Shown piece after piece: positions 17,546 through 20,156 of a stretch of DNA of 20,156 nucleotides (position 1 is its first letter; each line of letters opens with the position of its first letter). Source of the DNA: Bacteroides sp. (GTDB lineage Bacteria > Bacteroidota > Bacteroidia > Bacteroidales > Bacteroidaceae). The notes below the pieces were generated by a model. It saw only the letters and a list, made by a program, of their open reading frames with translations. It was not told where the DNA came from and made no database searches. A program made the translations under genes and the position numbers. The stretch spans positions 1 through 20,156 of the forward strand of contig JAUMWZ010000009.1 of assembly GCA_030529405.1 (NCBI GenBank), read 5' to 3'.

Positions 17546-18328
17546 ATGAGAAAAAACATAATACTATTGTTCATTTTCTTAGCTCTTTTCTCATGTGTAA
17601 AAGACATAGATACATATAAGGGTGGTTCGGGGATATACTTTGACTCAAAACACAACAAAAGAGAGGTTCAAGACACAATATTTGTTTCTTGGGGGCTAAA
17701 AAACTCTGATGTAAAGGAGCAAGACATAAAGCTAAGAGTTTGTCTGTATGGCAATACAGCAGAATATGACAGGCAATTTTCTATAAAAATAGAAGCAGAA
17801 ACAGACGAAACATTTGCTGCTAAGGAGGGAACAGACTACAAGAGCATACCTCTTGTACATACGATAAAAGCTAACACAGCAGAAGCGTTTATAAACATCA
17901 CCTTGTTGAGAAACGAAGAACTTAAAAACAACCCGAAAAGATTTAAGATTAAGTTGATAGAAAGTCCTGAGCTAGCATTCATATATAGCAGACGAAAGGA
18001 GATAGGTGTTGATGGTGGAGGTTTTTCTTATCGACAAATTGACTTTGAAAGAGTTATTAGTATGAACGAAAACTTTCCACCGCCTTCGTGGTGGTTCCTT
18101 TACGGTAACAGGTTCTTTGGTAAATGGTCTATAAAAAAATCAATATTGATTTGCGACGTGATGAATATTGACAGAGAAACATGGATGGCTTCAGACGACA
18201 AGGCACTTACTCAGGGCTACCTTAAATTTACAGGTAGGTATATGCACAGATGGTTGCAAGAACAAGATCCAAAGATATTGGACGAAGACGGCAAGCCTAT
18301 GGAAATGGGAAAAGAATCTCAGAATTAA
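17546..18328 (+). CDS. DUF4843-family lipoprotein of the SusCD operon
   Basis: The 260-residue protein has a lipobox ending at Cys17 (LFSC) followed by VKDID, whose acidic residues resemble the Bacteroidota surface-export signal; it is probably exposed on the cell surface. The opening YKGGSGIYFD, the beta-sandwich-like middle with EGTDYKSIPLVHTIKANTAEA (residues about 93-113), and the C-terminal PPPSWW motif are typical of DUF4843 proteins. These nearly always lie downstream of SusD. Their function is not established; a role as an accessory surface binding protein is inferred from position. The gene follows SusD after 13 bp with a strong ribosome-binding site and precedes the PKD-like gene by 21 bp. 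Confidence 0.88.
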   Translation: MRKNIILLFIFLALFSCVKDIDTYKGGSGIYFDSKHNKREVQDTIFVSWGLKNSDVKEQDIKLRVCLYGNTAEYDRQFSIKIEAETDETFAAKEGTDYKSIPLVHTIKANTAEAFINITLLRNEELKNNPKRFKIKLIESPELAFIYSRRKEIGVDGGGFSYRQIDFERVISMNENFPPPSWWFLYGNRFFGKWSIKKSILICDVMNIDRETWMASDDKALTQGYLKFTGRYMHRWLQEQDPKILDEDGKPMEMGKESQN

Positions 18329-18349
18329 GCAACTACAAACTATATAGAT

Positions 18350-19957
18350 ATGAGAATTAAATTATATACAGTTTTGTTCTTGATTATATATACTCTATCT
18401 GCATGTCTAGAAGATAAAGGAAACTACATATATCAAGACATAAATGAGGTCTCTGTTTCTGACATCGATAAAAGCAAGTTTTACAACAGAATAGCCTTTG
18501 TCGAGCGTCTAACAATAGACCCTAGCATAAGCAACACGCTTGGAAACTTCAACGAGAACAACTACGAATATACATGGAAGTTGATACCTATGGGAAAAGA
18601 TTTCAGAGATGTTGAGGAGGGAGAAGACTTTGTTGTGTGCAAGACAAAAAAGATAGACATATTCGTCACTCATGAGCCTGGCGATTATCAAGGCTTTTTC
18701 ATAGTCAAAGACAAGAACACAGAAGTAAGTTGGTACACTCAATTCAATCTGAGAGTGAAGTCAATAACCAGCGAAGGCTGGTTGGTTTTGTGCGAAAAGC
18801 AAGGACAACCAAGAATGGATATAGTATTCAATTCCAATGCAGACGAAGATTTGGTGGCACTTGACATTTGGAGAGAAAACCACCAGGAGCTTGGAATGCC
18901 GAAGAAGTTGTTCTACAATTACAGCAACTTCACAGGACGAACAGCATGCTTGATGCTAACAGACAAAACCACATATCACCTTGATGAAAAAGACCTCCAT
19001 GCAGGAGAAGACAACAATTTGATATGGAAGTTTGGCATAACTCCAGAGAATGTGAAGGTAAAGGGCAGCGGTATTTCGCTATACTCTATCAACAATCTGT
19101 GGGTCATTGTAAACGAAAAAGGAGAAATATACAGCTTAGATCGCGACATAACTGGAGGAATTTTCGAGTTTCCTATAAATAAGATAGACGGCAAGAAAAC
19201 CTTTGAGGCTGCTCCGTTTGTAGGTGTAAACCTCGACAATGCTTCTGGAATGAACGGCAGAGAGGGTTGTGTGCCAGCCTTGCTATACGACAACACGAAC
19301 AAACAATTTATGGTTATAAGAAACAACGCTTCTTATCCGTCCGTAATAACCTTCTCAGGCAAACACTTATTTGATGCTAAAACAGGAAAAGACATTGTTC
19401 ACATGGAGCCAACAAAGCACGGACTTATATACTCTATTCTTCGCGACCCAAACAGCAAACAACTATTCTTCTACGGCATAGACTTAAAGGCTAAATACAA
19501 AGAGCCTGTCAATTGGTGGGACGACCCTACTTACGAAGAATATAACCTGCAAGAGTATTATGGCGAAGTAAAGGGTTCAGAACAAGAATATGCTACAGCT
19601 TTTGCTTGTCATCATCAATTTCCATACTTGTTCTACCTAAGCAACAACAAGGTATATCAGTTTGATATGGGCAATCCTAATGAAGAAGCAAAACTAGTGT
19701 TAGAACTCCCTGGAGAAGACATAAGGGTGCTAAAGTTTAATCCTTTCGTTGCTTGGGAGAAATATGAAGAATGGGAAAGACTTAGGACATATCAGCTCAT
19801 CGTTGGAAGTAACGTAGAGGGCAAAAACGAGTCTGATTGTGGGGTTATGAGAGTATATGATGTGCCTAACCTAATGAAACCACTTGTAAAGAAGAAAGAA
19901 TTCAAAGGACTAGGAAAGATTGTAGACATTACCTACAAAGAAAGAACAAAGAGATAG
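18350..19957 (+). CDS. PKD-like family surface lipoprotein
   Basis: The 535-residue protein has a signal peptide with Cys19 (LSAC) and an acidic LEDKG sequence after it, consistent with surface exposure. The first third (about 35-140) resembles Ig/PKD-like sandwiches, with NYEYTWKLI and GDYQGFFIVKDK, the latter like the G-x-Y-x-x-x-L-x-V-x-D pattern of PKD domains. The motif EGWLVLCEKQGQ (about 143-154) begins the larger C-terminal region, which has repeated beta-strand segments and could be propeller-like. The family is known from SusC-SusD-DUF4843 operons; the biochemical role is unknown and is presumably substrate binding at the surface. It is the last gene of the operon and ends 18 bp before a strong terminator hairpin. 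No hydrolase motif was seen. Confidence 0.85.
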   Translation: MRIKLYTVLFLIIYTLSACLEDKGNYIYQDINEVSVSDIDKSKFYNRIAFVERLTIDPSISNTLGNFNENNYEYTWKLIPMGKDFRDVEEGEDFVVCKTKKIDIFVTHEPGDYQGFFIVKDKNTEVSWYTQFNLRVKSITSEGWLVLCEKQGQPRMDIVFNSNADEDLVALDIWRENHQELGMPKKLFYNYSNFTGRTACLMLTDKTTYHLDEKDLHAGEDNNLIWKFGITPENVKVKGSGISLYSINNLWVIVNEKGEIYSLDRDITGGIFEFPINKIDGKKTFEAAPFVGVNLDNASGMNGREGCVPALLYDNTNKQFMVIRNNASYPSVITFSGKHLFDAKTGKDIVHMEPTKHGLIYSILRDPNSKQLFFYGIDLKAKYKEPVNWWDDPTYEEYNLQEYYGEVKGSEQEYATAFACHHQFPYLFYLSNNKVYQFDMGNPNEEAKLVLELPGEDIRVLKFNPFVAWEKYEEWERLRTYQLIVGSNVEGKNESDCGVMRVYDVPNLMKPLVKKKEFKGLGKIVDITYKERTKR

Positions 19958-19975
19958 AAAAACATAACCTATAAC

Positions 19976-20030
19976 AACGAAAGCTCTGATAAGAAAACAC
20001 ATAGTGCCTACTTATCGGAGCTTTCGTTTT
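19976..20030 (+). terminator. Intrinsic terminator of the SusC operon
   Basis: An 18-bp inverted repeat pairs 19976-19993 with 20011-20028 around a 17-base loop, with a single T·G wobble at 19987/20018. The right arm ends in a run of four T and continues TTTTATAT. It starts 18 bp after the PKD-like stop codon. The left arm is preceded by A-rich sequence, so it may also work on the other strand. Confidence 0.88.
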
Positions 20031-20134
20031 ATATGAAATATCACTGAGAAAGCACTAAAAACACATCAAAGGTATCCATATAATAAAACATTGAAAAACA
20101 ACATCTTCAAACAAAACAAGCATAAACAAACTGC

Positions 20135-20148
20135 AAACCATATACAAC
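20135..20148. repeat. Single copy of the 22-bp-array core motif at the window edge
   Basis: AAACCATATACAAC matches the first 11 positions of the array consensus and is preceded by CTGC, as in the linkers of arrays A and B. The next unit would begin at 20157, one base beyond the window, so whether an array is present cannot be seen. Confidence 0.45.
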
Positions 20149-20156
20149 TAAGAAAT

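Noticed and set aside
18337..18349. AAACTATATAGAT upstream of the PKD-like gene as another repeat unit
   Set aside because: Only part of the core matches, it is a lone copy with a shortened core, and no partner lies 22 bp away.

Overview
The window looks like a chromosomal segment of an AT-rich Bacteroidota, most likely of the order Bacteroidales. The evidence is a SusC/SusD outer-membrane pair with DUF4843 and PKD-like lipoproteins, a lipidated TamA homologue (TamL) paired with a very large TamB, many lipoproteins with short lipoboxes, and translation starts that mostly lack a Shine-Dalgarno sequence. The genus cannot be fixed from the sequence alone.

Layout. Positions 3-116 hold the last 37 codons of a + strand HxlR-type regulator. 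From 11985 down to 410 six genes run in one direction on the - strand: a cyclophilin-type lipoprotein, an M16 metallopeptidase overlapping it by 4 bp, a 140-bp gap with a phased 22-bp repeat array, a MATE exporter, TamB (overlapping the MATE gene by 35 bp), TamL (5 bp after TamB) and a sugar-nucleotidyltransferase-like protein. This run ends at a perfect 16-bp hairpin with a T-tract at 343-381. A divergent spacer of about 800 bp (11986-12790) separates it from a + strand operon of four genes: SusC-like transporter with an STN domain, SusD-like lipoprotein, DUF4843 lipoprotein and PKD-like lipoprotein. That operon is closed by an 18-bp hairpin at 19976-20030.

How the genes work together. TamL and TamB form the Bacteroidota version of the translocation and assembly module, which links inner and outer membranes. 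The cyclophilin probably acts in the periplasm, so the left half has an envelope-biogenesis flavour. The right half is a TonB-dependent uptake system. Its STN domain implies trans-envelope signalling to a FecR-type anti-sigma factor, but neither FecI nor FecR, nor any degradative enzyme, is in the window, so the substrate is unknown.

The most unexplained signal is non-coding. Two intergenic arrays (9757-9836 and 12197-12276) each hold four copies of a degenerate 14-bp motif near AAACCATATATAGT at an exact 22-bp period. A ninth, weaker copy lies at 20135-20148, just before the window ends. I do not recognise this element.
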